Shown: positions 53,881 through 62,827, counted from the first letter of the stretch. The stretch: 64,000 bases of DNA from Dyella monticola (GCF_003363155.1 NZ_QRBE01000006.1:62001-126000); one strand, 5' to 3'. The notes: a model not told the origin generated them from the letters alone. A program made the numbers and translations.

Positions 53881-55940
53881 CAGCCAAGTTACTCGATCAG
53901 GGTCATGTGACCTTTGATGCGCAGGCTCAACCGGCCGCTTCCCGTGCGCGCGTGCTGATCGTCGATGATGACGAACACAACCTACACGCGATCCGGACGG
54001 TGCTGGAAGACGTTGCGGAAGTCGTCCAGGCCAGTTCCGGCGAAGAAGCGCTTCGGCATTTGCTCAAGGGCGAGTTTGCGGTGATTCTGCTGGACGTCTA
54101 CATGCCCGGCATGGATGGCTACGAAACCGCACAAATGATTCGCGCGCGCGAGCACACCAAGCGCATTCCCATTATTTTCCTGTCGGCCGTCAATAAGGAA
54201 GTCGAACACCTCATCCGCGGCTACTCGATGGGCGCGGTCGATTATGTGTTCAAGCCAGTCGAGCCGATTGTGTTGCAGTCCAAGGTGGCGGTATTCGTCG
54301 ATCTTTATCTGATGCGACGTGAGATACAGCTCAAGGCACGGCACGAGCAGAAACTGCTCGATGCCAATCTTCGCGCCAATGCGGACCGCCTACGCGCCGA
54401 GCAGGAGTTGCGCCTGGCCGAACAGCGGCAATCGGCCATCATCGCCTCGCTGCCCATCGTGCTGTATCTGGAAGAACATGACGCAGCTCCGCACGTACCC
54501 AAGTTCGTCAGCGGTAATTTTCATGCGTTGACAGGCTTCACCTTCGAGGAGCTCGCGGCCGATCCAACACAGTGGATGGAACGCCTTCACCCGGATGATC
54601 ATGCGCGTGTGACCGCCGCCCTCGCCGCGCGCAAAGGCGGCCGCAGTTATTCGGTGGAATACCGCTGGCAAACGGCCGATGGGCAATATCGGCATTTTCT
54701 GGATCAGGCCGTCCTGCTGCCGGATGCACACGGGCAACCGCTGGAATACGCGGGCACGCTGCTTGACGTCACCGATCGCAAGGAACTGGAATCACAACTG
54801 CTGCACGCGCGCAAGATGGATGCGCTTGGCCAGATCACGGGCGGCATCGCACACGATTTCAACAACCTGCTCGCCGCCATTCTGGGCGGCCTCGAGCTTT
54901 TGGAATTACGCGTGCAGATGGAACCGGCGCATCGCAGGCTGTTTGCCACCACGCGTCGCGCTGCCGAGCACGGCGCCGCACTGGTCACGCGCCTGCTGGC
55001 GTTTGCGCGCAAGCAAAAACTTCAGCCGGCAAGCATCGACATGACCGCGCTTTCCACCGCGGTGACGCAACTGCTCGAGCACACCATGGGCGGCATGGTG
55101 ATGCTGGAATGGCAGTTGGACGAAGGCTTGTGGCATCCCTACGCCGATGAAGGACAGCTTGAGCTTGCGCTGATGAATCTTGCGATCAATGCGCGCGATG
55201 CCATGCCGGAAGGCGGCACGATCCAGGTCAGTTGCCGCAATGCGTGCGGAGACGATGCAGGTCTGGCGGATGGCGACTATGTGGTATTGGCCGTTTCCGA
55301 CACCGGGTGCGGCATCGCGCCGGAGGATCTGGAACGGGTGACAGAACCGTTCTTCACCACCAAGGCCGTCGATAAAGGTACCGGGCTAGGACTGAGCATG
55401 GTCTACGGTTTCGCACGGCAGTCCGGCGGTACCGTGCGGATCGAAAGCCGGCTTGGGCAAGGCACGACAGTGGAAATATGGCTGCCGCGCGCAATGGCCT
55501 TGCCACAACCCGCCACGGGTGCCGCCGTCGACCGGACATCCATACAGGACGGTCGCCCAAATCGCGGACAGCAGCACGTTTTACTGGTCGATGATCACGA
55601 CGGCGTGCGCATGACCACCGTTACCCTGCTCGAAGAGCTCGGCTATCGCGTCACTGCCGTGCCCGACGGTGCACAGGCCGTCGATTTGCCGAATGAAGAA
55701 CTGGAAGACATCGATTTGCTGATCAGCGACTATGCCATGCCGTTGATGTCAGGTTCGGAAATCATCCGCAAGCTACGCACCAAACGGAACGCGCTGCCCG
55801 CCATCATCATCACCGGTCACGCAGATGCGATTTCCAACCTTCCCGAAAGCGTGCTCGTGCTGCCCAAGCCCTTTACGCTGGCGCAGCTGCAAGATGCGAT
55901 TACGGTAGTGGAATCCAGGCATGCGGCGACGGTTTCCTGA
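53877..55940 (+). CDS. Hybrid histidine kinase REC-PAS-HisKA-HATPase-REC
   Basis: A 687-residue cytoplasmic protein. The N-terminal receiver (residues 24-145) has LIVDDDEHN, phospho-Asp in [13 protein letters not shown], and Lys in FKPVEP. A PAS domain (about 180-300) ends in [13 protein letters not shown]. The H-box is [17 protein letters not shown] with His near 325, of the NtrB-like type; the HATPase domain (about 425-550) has the G2 box [19 protein letters not shown] second receiver (about 565-680) has LLISDYAMP. It overlaps the poly-HAMP gene by ATGA (53877-53880), so both are produced together. A phosphorelay from one to the other is the obvious inference. Confidence 0.95.
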   Translation: MTAKLLDQGHVTFDAQAQPAASRARVLIVDDDEHNLHAIRTVLEDVAEVVQASSGEEALRHLLKGEFAVILLDVYMPGMDGYETAQMIRAREHTKRIPIIFLSAVNKEVEHLIRGYSMGAVDYVFKPVEPIVLQSKVAVFVDLYLMRREIQLKARHEQKLLDANLRANADRLRAEQELRLAEQRQSAIIASLPIVLYLEEHDAAPHVPKFVSGNFHALTGFTFEELAADPTQWMERLHPDDHARVTAALAARKGGRSYSVEYRWQTADGQYRHFLDQAVLLPDAHGQPLEYAGTLLDVTDRKELESQLLHARKMDALGQITGGIAHDFNNLLAAILGGLELLELRVQMEPAHRRLFATTRRAAEHGAALVTRLLAFARKQKLQPASIDMTALSTAVTQLLEHTMGGMVMLEWQLDEGLWHPYADEGQLELALMNLAINARDAMPEGGTIQVSCRNACGDDAGLADGDYVVLAVSDTGCGIAPEDLERVTEPFFTTKAVDKGTGLGLSMVYGFARQSGGTVRIESRLGQGTTVEIWLPRAMALPQPATGAAVDRTSIQDGRPNRGQQHVLLVDDHDGVRMTTVTLLEELGYRVTAVPDGAQAVDLPNEELEDIDLLISDYAMPLMSGSEIIRKLRTKRNALPAIIITGHADAISNLPESVLVLPKPFTLAQLQDAITVVESRHAATVS

Positions 55941-55986
55941 TCGCCGCTGCTTTTCTTTGCACCAACCTTAGCTCGCGAACATGGCT

Positions 55987-56011
55987 CCCTCCCCTGCGCA
56001 GCAGGGGAGGG
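55987..56011. terminator. 11-bp perfect hairpin between convergent genes
   Basis: CCCTCCCCTGC (55987-55997) pairs perfectly with GCAGGGGAGGG (56001-56011) over a GCA loop, between the ends of the hybrid kinase gene and the MBL hydrolase gene. No U-tract on either side. Confidence 0.55.
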
Positions 56012-56063
56012 AACTGCATCTCGCTTCATTCTAGTGATGGGTGCTATTGAGCACGCACGACTA

Positions 56064-57146
56064 CTAACGCGAAGCCTTCGACGCCACTAGACGTTCTACG
56101 CCTGCCTTAGGCCCACGCACCGCTTCACGCCACCACGGTTGCACGCGCTCGATATACGCCGGCTCGATAGGCTCGCCCAGCAGCGGCATTACCAAATCTT
56201 CCTGTGCATTGGCATAAAGCACTTCAGCCGGCTCCTCCCACGCATGCAGGGCAAGGTTGAACGTGGCCCAGTGCACAGGCAGAAAACGCCCGCTGCCCAG
56301 CTGCTTCCACGCGTGCAGTGCGTTGTCGGGTCCAAGGTGCACGCTGCCCCACGAGGGATGAAACGCGCCGACTTCCATCATGACCACATCGAACGGCCCG
56401 AGCCGTTGACCGATTTCCGCAAAATGTGGCGAAAGACCCGTATCGCCACTGAAGTACACCGCATGCCGCTCGCCACGAATGACGAACGACGACCACAACG
56501 TTGCGTTGCGATCATTGAGAGCGCGACCTGAAAAGTGATGCGACGGCGCGGCGGTTATGACGAGCCCGCGCGGCAACGTCGTGCTTTCCCACCAGTCGAG
56601 CTCGATGATCCGCTCGGCCGGTACACCCCATGCTTCCAATCGCGCGCCGACACCAAGCGAGGTAACGAATGGCACACCCAAGGTGGCCAGTGCACACACG
56701 CTTGGATAATCCAGGTGATCGTAATGATCGTGTGATATCACGATGGCGTCGAGCGCGGGCAACGACTCAATGCTTACCGGTACCGGCTGAAAGCGCTTGG
56801 GGCCGAAGAACGCAACCGGCGACGCGCGTTCACCCCATACCGGATCGGTGAGCACGCGCAACCCATCGATTTCCAGCAACACCGTTGAATGACCCAACCA
56901 GGTCACGCGCAAGCCGGACGGGATCGGCTTCGCCCATGTGTCACGCGGATCGAGCGACGGCAACGGCCGCAGCGGTGTCCGGTGTTCCTTGCCGCGGAAC
57001 ATGAAATCGACCAGTGTGGGTCGATCGTCGAGTTCACGCAGCGCACTGGCGGAATAGGTGTTGATGAAACCGCCATCCGCGTACTGTCTGGATGCACGCA
57101 TGCGCTCCAGCCGGAGGCCTTCCATCTTTTGGCGAAACGCAGACAT
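56064..57146 (-). CDS. Metallo-beta-lactamase-fold hydrolase (UlaG/NAPE-PLD-like)
   Basis: A 360-residue MBL-fold protein. LRVTWLGHSTVLLEIDGLRV opens the fold; the metal site is AIVISHDHYDHLDYPS (HxHxDH), then APSHHFSGRALNDRN, then FSGDTGLSPHF with the bridging Asp, and LPVHWATFNLALHAWEEP with the last His. This is the NAPE-PLD/RomA-like type of zinc phosphodiesterase, probably acting on phospholipid-derived or other phosphate esters. ATG 57146 has GAGG upstream. It follows the DUF899 operon on the same strand after 141 bases. Confidence 0.93.
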   Translation of the reverse strand: MSAFRQKMEGLRLERMRASRQYADGGFINTYSASALRELDDRPTLVDFMFRGKEHRTPLRPLPSLDPRDTWAKPIPSGLRVTWLGHSTVLLEIDGLRVLTDPVWGERASPVAFFGPKRFQPVPVSIESLPALDAIVISHDHYDHLDYPSVCALATLGVPFVTSLGVGARLEAWGVPAERIIELDWWESTTLPRGLVITAAPSHHFSGRALNDRNATLWSSFVIRGERHAVYFSGDTGLSPHFAEIGQRLGPFDVVMMEVGAFHPSWGSVHLGPDNALHAWKQLGSGRFLPVHWATFNLALHAWEEPAEVLYANAQEDLVMPLLGEPIEPAYIERVQPWWREAVRGPKAGVERLVASKASR

Positions 57147-57287
57147 TGCATACCTCGCGCGGAAACAGCTTAGGTGCACCGAACCCGTTGCTGGAACCTC
57201 GTCGCTCCGGCAGAAGCAGGGACGACGGATTCACACGCAACGAGCCATACAGATGACTATGTGTCCGCGCTTCGCGTTATCCAACCC

Positions 57288-57482
57288 TCACTGAGGGCGC
57301 ACGTTGGTACAGTATTTGGACGCTTCGCTTCGCGCCTTGGGCGATGCACGCAGCGAAGCCGCGCCATCCTTTCGTGAACCTTGCCGCCGCGCCACCGAAC
57401 GCAGCGTAAGCGCCGTGGCTCCGCCTGCCGAGCCCGCGCCGCTCAGCAGGTACAGCAAGGATCCAATGCACAAAGGACACAC
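57288..57482 (-). CDS. Small CxxC membrane protein with GTG start
   Basis: A 64-residue gene missed by an ATG-only view: GTG 57482 is preceded at 7 bases by a strong GAGGAGGG. The product begins VCPLCIGSLLYLLSGAGSAG, a CxxC pair next to a single short membrane helix, then a basic tail. Small proteins of this form (CPMC or CPIC plus a Gly/Ser/Thr helix) occur next to DUF899 genes in other bacteria, as I recall. It starts 16 bases after the stop of the DUF899 gene and is the last gene of that operon. Function unknown. Confidence 0.72.
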   Translation of the reverse strand: MCPLCIGSLLYLLSGAGSAGGATALTLRSVARRQGSRKDGAASLRASPKARSEASKYCTNVRPQ

Positions 57483-57498
57483 GGCATGCCCTCCTCTT

Positions 57499-58089
57499 TC
57501 AATGATCCGAGCAGCACGAAGTTTTTTTCTGCGCGTCGGGCCGTTCGCCAGCACCACCGGGCAGCAGATCGAAGAAATGCCACAGTGAGCAGAAATCGTC
57601 GCCCGGACTGAAGCCGGTATCCGAGACACGCACGATGGCCTCGTTTTCGCGCCGGAAGACGGAAACACCCGGCAACCATCCGCCCTTGCCGGAGACGTAA
57701 CCCATGTCTTTAGCGAAACTCGAACCGGCGTGACTCACCATCGGAAATTTCCAGCCGCGGCTTTCTGCGAGCTTTTTCTGCACGCTTGGGTGATCCGGGC
57801 TGGTCACCATGAAACCCGCGCGCGTGACCACATGCCGGTGGATACCGTTGTACCCATCGGCCCACAACGTGCAATAGGAACACGTGGCGCCCATGTTGTG
57901 GATGACGATGAGATCGTCGTGCTCGCCGAAGAAATCAGATAGATGCACCGTGCCGTCGAGGTTGGTGAACGCGTAATCGCCCACCACCTGCGGTTCGACG
58001 TCGGCGAGCGTGTCGCGCATCTTTTCGCGGATCGCGGCGATTTGCCGACGGTAATCGGTGAGCTTGTCATGCACATCGGTGTAGTTCAT
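57499..58089 (-). CDS. DUF899 thioredoxin-like protein, short form
   Basis: A 196-residue DUF899 protein. The core has GATCSYCTLWADGYNG with a CxxC redox pair, HNMG before it and a YVSGKGGWLPGVSVFRRENE region afterwards. The C-terminal segment ends in a pair of Cys (TSCCSDH). DUF899 proteins have a thioredoxin-like fold and probably act as dithiol oxidoreductases; no substrate is known. The start ATG 58089 lies 22 bases after the stop of the longer paralogue, so the two are in one transcript. Confidence 0.9.
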   Translation of the reverse strand: MNYTDVHDKLTDYRRQIAAIREKMRDTLADVEPQVVGDYAFTNLDGTVHLSDFFGEHDDLIVIHNMGATCSYCTLWADGYNGIHRHVVTRAGFMVTSPDHPSVQKKLAESRGWKFPMVSHAGSSFAKDMGYVSGKGGWLPGVSVFRRENEAIVRVSDTGFSPGDDFCSLWHFFDLLPGGAGERPDAQKKTSCCSDH

Positions 58090-58111
58090 GGACGTACTCT
58101 CCGCTATGGCA

Positions 58112-58813
58112 TCAGTTCGAATAGGCGATGCGGTGTTTCAGCCAGGCCATCGGAAACGGCAGGCCATCCTCATCGCGCCCACGCGGGGCGATATCGAGGT
58201 AGTGATAGGCGGTATTGAGCATGTCCAGGCCACGCGAATAGGTGGAATAGGTGTGGAAGATCCCGTTCCCTTCCTTGATGAATGCGCTGATGCCCGGTTG
58301 CTCTTCGTTGCCCAATGTCTGCGTGCGATAGTTGTAGAACACGTCAGCCTTCCCTTCCGGCAGTTGGAACGACACGTTGTAGTCGTAGTTGAAATCGCCG
58401 CCAGCCGAAGACACCCACTTGAACGTCCAACCGAACGCGCGCGCCTGCGCCTGAAGTTTTGCCAGCGGTGCGCGCGATACCGCCACGAATGACACGTCGC
58501 GATGATGGAGGTGCTCGATGATGCCGTTGAAGTTGTCCGCCCAGAAGGAACACGCCGGGCAACCGATGTCCCACTCAGGGCCGAACATGAAGTGGTAAAC
58601 GATGAGCTGACTATGCGTGCCGAACAGATCAGCCAGCGTTTCCTTGCCGTCTTCGCCTTCGAAGCTGTATGACTTTTCCACGCGCTCCCAGGGCAATGCG
58701 CGGCGCTCGCGGCTGAGTTCGTCGCGCAGGTGGGTGAATTGCTTTTCCTTATCGAGGAAACGCGTGCGTTCGGCGATCCACTCGTCATGATTGACGATGC
58801 GATGACTGGTCAT
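58112..58813 (-). CDS. DUF899 thioredoxin-like protein, long form
   Basis: A 233-residue DUF899 protein of the common length. YHFMFGPEWDIGCPACSFWA holds the CPAC pair, WADNFNG follows, VSFVAVSRAPLAKL is the next conserved strand, and HTYSTYSRGLDMLNTAYHYL and the end DGLPFPMAWLKHR complete the family pattern. ATG 58813 with GGAGGA upstream is the start. It follows the ArsR gene by 55 bases on the same strand and leads the second DUF899 gene. Probable cytoplasmic redox protein. Confidence 0.94.
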   Translation of the reverse strand: MTSHRIVNHDEWIAERTRFLDKEKQFTHLRDELSRERRALPWERVEKSYSFEGEDGKETLADLFGTHSQLIVYHFMFGPEWDIGCPACSFWADNFNGIIEHLHHRDVSFVAVSRAPLAKLQAQARAFGWTFKWVSSAGGDFNYDYNVSFQLPEGKADVFYNYRTQTLGNEEQPGISAFIKEGNGIFHTYSTYSRGLDMLNTAYHYLDIAPRGRDEDGLPFPMAWLKHRIAYSN

Positions 58814-58868
58814 GACATCCTCCATAAGTGTAAGGTTGCAACGCACGCCACGCAGTAACGCGGCGTAC

Positions 58869-59318
58869 TCACTTTTTGCGGGAAAGCCCTTGTTTGGGGC
58901 GCTTTTTTGCTGGACGCGCGGACGCCTTCTGCAAGCGTCGATCGTCGATGTCGGCCAAGGTGGCAGCGAGTATGTCGAACTGTTGCTGCCAGTATTTGCT
59001 GTAGCGATTCATCCACACCGCCGCTTCCAGCATGGGGCCCGCATCCAGGCTGCAGCGGCTGATGCGCCCGGTGCGCTCCTGCTGGATAAGGCCCGTGCGC
59101 ACCAATACCTGGATATGACGCGACACCGCCTGCAGGGAAATATCGAACGACGCGGCAAGCTCGGAAACGAGCAGCGCCTGCCCGTCCAGCTGCTCCAGGA
59201 TCTGCCGCCGCACCGGATCGGAGAGCGCGAAGAACACCTCATCCAGACGGGCTTGCGCCCTATCCGGGTCCAGCCCGGATTCGCTCACCGCCCGCAGTGC
59301 ATGTCCAATAGTCATCAT
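58869..59318 (-). CDS. ArsR family transcriptional repressor
   Basis: A 149-residue winged-helix repressor: FFALSDPVRRQILEQLDGQA, LLVSELAASFDISLQAVSRHI and VRTGLIQQERTGRISRCSLD are the standard ArsR segments. It has no CVC metal site in the recognition helix, so a metal inducer is unlikely; a redox or small-molecule signal fits better. A lysine-rich tail ends the protein. It is the first gene of the DUF899 operon, and a palindrome immediately upstream is a likely binding site. Confidence 0.93.
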   Translation of the reverse strand: MMTIGHALRAVSESGLDPDRAQARLDEVFFALSDPVRRQILEQLDGQALLVSELAASFDISLQAVSRHIQVLVRTGLIQQERTGRISRCSLDAGPMLEAAVWMNRYSKYWQQQFDILAATLADIDDRRLQKASARPAKKRPKQGLSRKK

Positions 59319-59329
59319 GATGTATGAAT

Positions 59330-59347
59330 ATCAACATATCAGTTGAT
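59330..59347. promoter_or_regulatory. Palindrome, candidate ArsR operator
   Basis: ATCAAC (59330-59335) and GTTGAT (59342-59347) form a perfect inverted repeat with a 6-base spacer, 11 bases before the ArsR start. A further GTTGAT lies at about 59360. AT-rich context and position fit autoregulation by the ArsR protein. Confidence 0.6.
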
Positions 59348-59678
59348 TGTCAAGAACTATGTTGATTATTTCACACAAGCGGCGAAGCCCGCGAAACCAC
59401 GGTTTTCCAGGTCCTAACGGGGTTCTGCTTTTCAAAGTCTCGCGCAGCGAGCCAACGTCCGGGCTCGACACCGCGTCGACGTGATTTTTTCAGGCCTTGC
59501 GTATGCAGGTCACCAGCGCGGCGATTTCTGTAAGAACGGCCGCATTCCCTGCTGTCATGCAGTTTTCACCTTGATACCCAAGCATGGTGTAGCTTGCGCT
59601 GTGGCCCAACAGCGAAAAACGCATCACGGCGATGGCAAACATGGCCGGACGGATGACGACCCTATCCAAAGGATCTCC
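59348..59678. other. Gene-free stretch
   Basis: No gene is supported; the open frame leading to 59679 has no ribosome site before that point. It must contain the promoters of the ArsR operon (left edge) and of the DUF155 gene. Confidence 0.5.
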
Positions 59679-60800
59679 ATGACGTACACGAAGCCTATCG
59701 TGAAGTCGGCCGTCATCATTGCGATGCATCTGATCGACATCGCCGATGCCATCGACCTGTCCAATGTGGAAGTGCTGTGGGAGAGGCAGCGACGCACCGC
59801 CAGCATGCGCAGCAAGCTCAGCAGCACACCACCCAAAGCCGTGGCCTTCGGTGTGCCGCCGGTCGTATTGAAATTGGATGCGCTTGAGCTGTCGCTGCTG
59901 GGGCAAACCTACCAGGCGCACGCAACCGTGAGGTTATATGACTTCGGTGCGGCGGCCTTCTCGATACATATCCCGGTAACATCATGCGATTGGGATGCGT
60001 TTTCGCAGCTCGTCAATGCGGTGGATGCGCTGCTCGGTCCCAGCGCCGACAGCCCCCTTTGGGCGCAGTTGCTCGAACACGTGCGCGCTGCGCTGCTGCC
60101 GGCATTGACCAGGCCGAGCCCCGCGTCTTTGCATGAGGATTACCTGCTCGGCATGGTGCACGCATTCGACGAAATGCTGCCGGCCAATACCTTGCACGAG
60201 CGTGTCGATCTGATACCGCTGCTTTCCGGCGAACAACGCCCGCTTTCCGATCAGGCGCGTCGCGATCTGTTGCAGCAGCGCTTTTCCTATTACGTGGATG
60301 ATTTGGTGATCCTCACCTGGGATCGCGCCTTCATCTACGAACCGCGCGACGACTCGGATGTGGTGGACATCCTCGAAGTCGCCAACGCGCAATTGCTGGA
60401 AATGCGTTTTTACGACGAACTGCTGGACGCCGAATTACCGCGCATGTACGACATGGTCGAAGCCGCCCACCACACGGGCAATCCGCTGGCCTCGCGCAAT
60501 TTCGCCGATCTGGCGCGCAAGCTCTATATGCTGGTCGCGGAAGTGACCGAAATCACCGAACGCGTGGACAACGCCCTGCAAGTCACCGAAGACGTCTATC
60601 TGGCACGCGTCTACGCCTCCGCGCTGGACATGTTTCGCGTGCGGCATGTCAGCGATGCCGTGGACCGCAAGCTCTCGATCATCCGCGACACCTACGCCGC
60701 GCTTTACGAGGAAGCCTCCGGCAAGCGCGCCGAGCTGCTGGAAGTGGCGATCATTGTGCTGATCGTGGTGGAGATCGCGATAGCGATCCTGCGGCACTGA
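59679..60800 (+). CDS. DUF155/RMND1-like protein
   Basis: A 373-residue protein. Residues about 85-330 are soluble and helical, with LHERVDLIPLLSGEQRPLSD and FYDELLDAELPRMYDMVEAA in the middle; the last 20 residues form one membrane helix (ELLEVAIIVLIVVEIAIAIL). This is the layout of the RMD1/Sif2/DUF155 family, known from mitochondria (RMND1) and many bacteria, of unknown biochemical role. ATG 59679 has AAGGA at 6 bases. The protein is anchored by its C-terminus with the bulk in the cytoplasm. Confidence 0.85.
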   Translation: MTYTKPIVKSAVIIAMHLIDIADAIDLSNVEVLWERQRRTASMRSKLSSTPPKAVAFGVPPVVLKLDALELSLLGQTYQAHATVRLYDFGAAAFSIHIPVTSCDWDAFSQLVNAVDALLGPSADSPLWAQLLEHVRAALLPALTRPSPASLHEDYLLGMVHAFDEMLPANTLHERVDLIPLLSGEQRPLSDQARRDLLQQRFSYYVDDLVILTWDRAFIYEPRDDSDVVDILEVANAQLLEMRFYDELLDAELPRMYDMVEAAHHTGNPLASRNFADLARKLYMLVAEVTEITERVDNALQVTEDVYLARVYASALDMFRVRHVSDAVDRKLSIIRDTYAALYEEASGKRAELLEVAIIVLIVVEIAIAILRH

Positions 60801-60919
60801 GCGACCGGACCGGGCATGCGTCGATGTCACGCACAACCGTGTTTACGCGCCCATGACTTATCGAGCGCCGTCGCCGCGCGCAAATTTCCATGCGGGCTGA
60901 GCCGCTGCCAGCACCGCGC

Positions 60920-61621
60920 TCACACCCGCCTCCAAATGAACTCGGTGAGCGAGCGCAGTTCGTCAAATTGGCTTGCTAGCTCGAAGCTCAACAAGAAGAC
61001 GAGCGCATAGAACACGCCCTGGTACTTGATGGACCAATCCAGCGCCGGGGTAGCGATGCGGTGACGGAGCGCCGGATAGTTGAACAGCAGGCAGATGGCC
61101 ACACCGAGCACGATGCCGGCCAGCACGTCGGTGGGGTAATGCATGCCCAGGTACACGCGCGGCAGGCAGATGAAGACCAGCGCATAGATGAATGCGATGG
61201 CGCCCAGCCGCCTGGACGCCAGGAAGATGCCGGTCGCCACCGCGCACCACATCATGGCATGATCGCTGGGAAACGAACTCCAGGTCCGCAGCGCATGACC
61301 ACTGCAGGCAGAGGCCTCCGCCGGAAAACGCATCATCAGCGCCGGATTGGAAAAAGGTCGCAGCCGGAACGGCAACCAATGCGCCATGAACCTGCCGACG
61401 AACAAGGCCACGAAGGTCGCCACCATGGTCGCCGTGACGATCTCCTTGTCGCGGCGCGCGGTCGGTCCGTCGCGAAACCAGATCCACCACAGCAGGCATA
61501 TCAAGCCCAGGCCGCGCGTGAAATAAAATTTCTCGATGCCGATGACCGCGTAATCGAACAGCGAGGAGCGAAACGCAAAGTGGTTGATGAACCTCAGGAT
61601 GGTGAGATCGAATGCATTCAC
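60920..61621 (-). CDS. PAP2-family phosphatase
   Basis: A 233-residue membrane protein with about six helices and the three PAP2 motifs: RLRPF (motif 1 Arg-Pro), SFPSDHAM (motif 2, His) and PRVYLGMHYPTDVLAG (motif 3, Arg and His). Enzymes of this class remove phosphate from lipid phosphates such as undecaprenyl pyrophosphate or phosphatidate, at the outer face of the inner membrane. It stands alone between a convergent gene and a short tandem repeat. Confidence 0.93.
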   Translation of the reverse strand: MNAFDLTILRFINHFAFRSSLFDYAVIGIEKFYFTRGLGLICLLWWIWFRDGPTARRDKEIVTATMVATFVALFVGRFMAHWLPFRLRPFSNPALMMRFPAEASACSGHALRTWSSFPSDHAMMWCAVATGIFLASRRLGAIAFIYALVFICLPRVYLGMHYPTDVLAGIVLGVAICLLFNYPALRHRIATPALDWSIKYQGVFYALVFLLSFELASQFDELRSLTEFIWRRV

Positions 61622-61743
61622 GGCAACGCTACATTCACTACAGACTTATTACGGTCATCTAATGGTTATGCCGTGGTCCGAATGTGAATACGCTGCACCG
61701 AGCGCATTCGAAATCGCCATGACATCGCGGTCGATGTCATGGC

Positions 61744-61806
61744 GAAGGGTGAAGGGTGAAGGGTGAATGGTGAATGGTGAATGGTGAATGGTGAATGGTG
61801 AATGGT
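61744..61806. repeat. 7-bp tandem repeat, nine units
   Basis: Three units GAAGGGT (61744-61764) followed by six units GAATGGT (61765-61806) without interruption. It lies between the start of the PAP2 gene and the end of the aldo/keto reductase gene. It is the only simple-sequence tract I noticed in the window. Confidence 0.95.
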
Positions 61807-61850
61807 GAGATTTCCGCAGCTCTCGATCTGGGGTCGATTTGCCGCCGCTG

Positions 61851-62732
61851 TCAGCGTTCGCCCTGCCGGCCGATGGCATCGAGTTCGGCGAGCACATCCT
61901 GCGAGAGATTCAATGCCGCAGCCTTGAGGTTTTCACGCAGATGAGCGAGCGAGGACGTACCGGGAATAAGCAGGATATTGCGCGCACGATGCAGTAGCCA
62001 CGCGAGTGCAACCTGCAGCGGCGTAGCGCCAAGCCGCGCGGCGATATCCGACAGCGCCGAGGACTGGATCGGCGTAAAGCCGCCCAGTGGGAAAAACGGC
62101 ACGTAGGCGATGCCTTTATCCGCCAGATCATCGACCAGCGCGTCATCGGCGCGATGCACGAGGTTGTAAAGATTCTGCACGCACACGATCGGGGCGATGC
62201 CGCGCGCCTCATCAATCTGCGCTGGCGTGACATTGCTCAAGCCAATGTGGCGGATAAGCCCCTCTTGCTGCAGCTCGGCCAGCGCCGCGACCTGCCGCGC
62301 AATCGAACCTTCGCTGGGCGTATGCACGTCACCCATGATGCGCATATTGACCACATCCAATACGTCCAGGCCCAGATTGCGCAGATTGTCATGCACGCCA
62401 CGGCGGATCTCGTCCGGCGCTTGCGCAGGCAACCACGCGCCATCCGCGCCGCGCACGGCGCCGACCTTGGTCACGATCACCAGATCACGCGGATACGGAT
62501 GCAAGGCCTCGCGAATAAGTTGATTGGTGACATGCGGCCCGTAAAAATCGCTGGTATCGATGTGATTGACGCCGGCGGCCAGCGCTTCGCGCAATACCGC
62601 GATCGCCGCGTCATGGTCCTTGGGTGGCCCGAACACATGCGGGCCGGCGAGCTGCATGGCGCCATAGCCCATGCGATTCACTTGGCGGCCGGCGAGCGGG
62701 AAGGTGCTGGTGGCGGGAGCAATCACGGACAT
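61851..62732 (-). CDS. Aldo/keto reductase (YdbC-like)
   Basis: A 293-residue AKR. GYGAMQLAGPHVFGPP at the start, IDTSDFYGPHVTNQLIREAL with Asp and Tyr of the tetrad and VIVTKVGA with the Lys are clear; the His position reads DVVNMR, so the classic His is not evident, as in YdbC-like members. LLIPGTSSLAHLRENL binds NADPH. ATG 62732 follows AAGGAGA. It is divergent from a LysR gene 95 bases away which probably controls it. Cytoplasmic. Confidence 0.92.
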   Translation of the reverse strand: MSVIAPATSTFPLAGRQVNRMGYGAMQLAGPHVFGPPKDHDAAIAVLREALAAGVNHIDTSDFYGPHVTNQLIREALHPYPRDLVIVTKVGAVRGADGAWLPAQAPDEIRRGVHDNLRNLGLDVLDVVNMRIMGDVHTPSEGSIARQVAALAELQQEGLIRHIGLSNVTPAQIDEARGIAPIVCVQNLYNLVHRADDALVDDLADKGIAYVPFFPLGGFTPIQSSALSDIAARLGATPLQVALAWLLHRARNILLIPGTSSLAHLRENLKAAALNLSQDVLAELDAIGRQGER

Positions 62733-62779
62733 GGAAGCGTCTCCTTGAAGGGCCCGCTTACTATGCCGCACGTGTGTTT

Positions 62780-62816
62780 GTTAGATAATCCCTTTTTAAC
62801 TGCACGGGCTGTGCAG
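62780..62816. promoter_or_regulatory. Two inverted repeats in the AKR/LysR promoter
   Basis: GTTA (62780-62783) and TAAC (62797-62800) bracket an AT-rich segment, and CTGCAC (62800-62805) with GTGCAG (62811-62816) form a perfect 6-bp repeat next to it. The second overlaps the ribosome site of the LysR gene. One or both may be the LysR binding site. Confidence 0.4.
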
Positions 62817-62827
62817 GAACCCGAACA

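Noticed and set aside
61744-61806. CRISPR-like array
   Set aside because: The unit is only 7 bases with no spacers and no cas genes; it is a simple tandem repeat.
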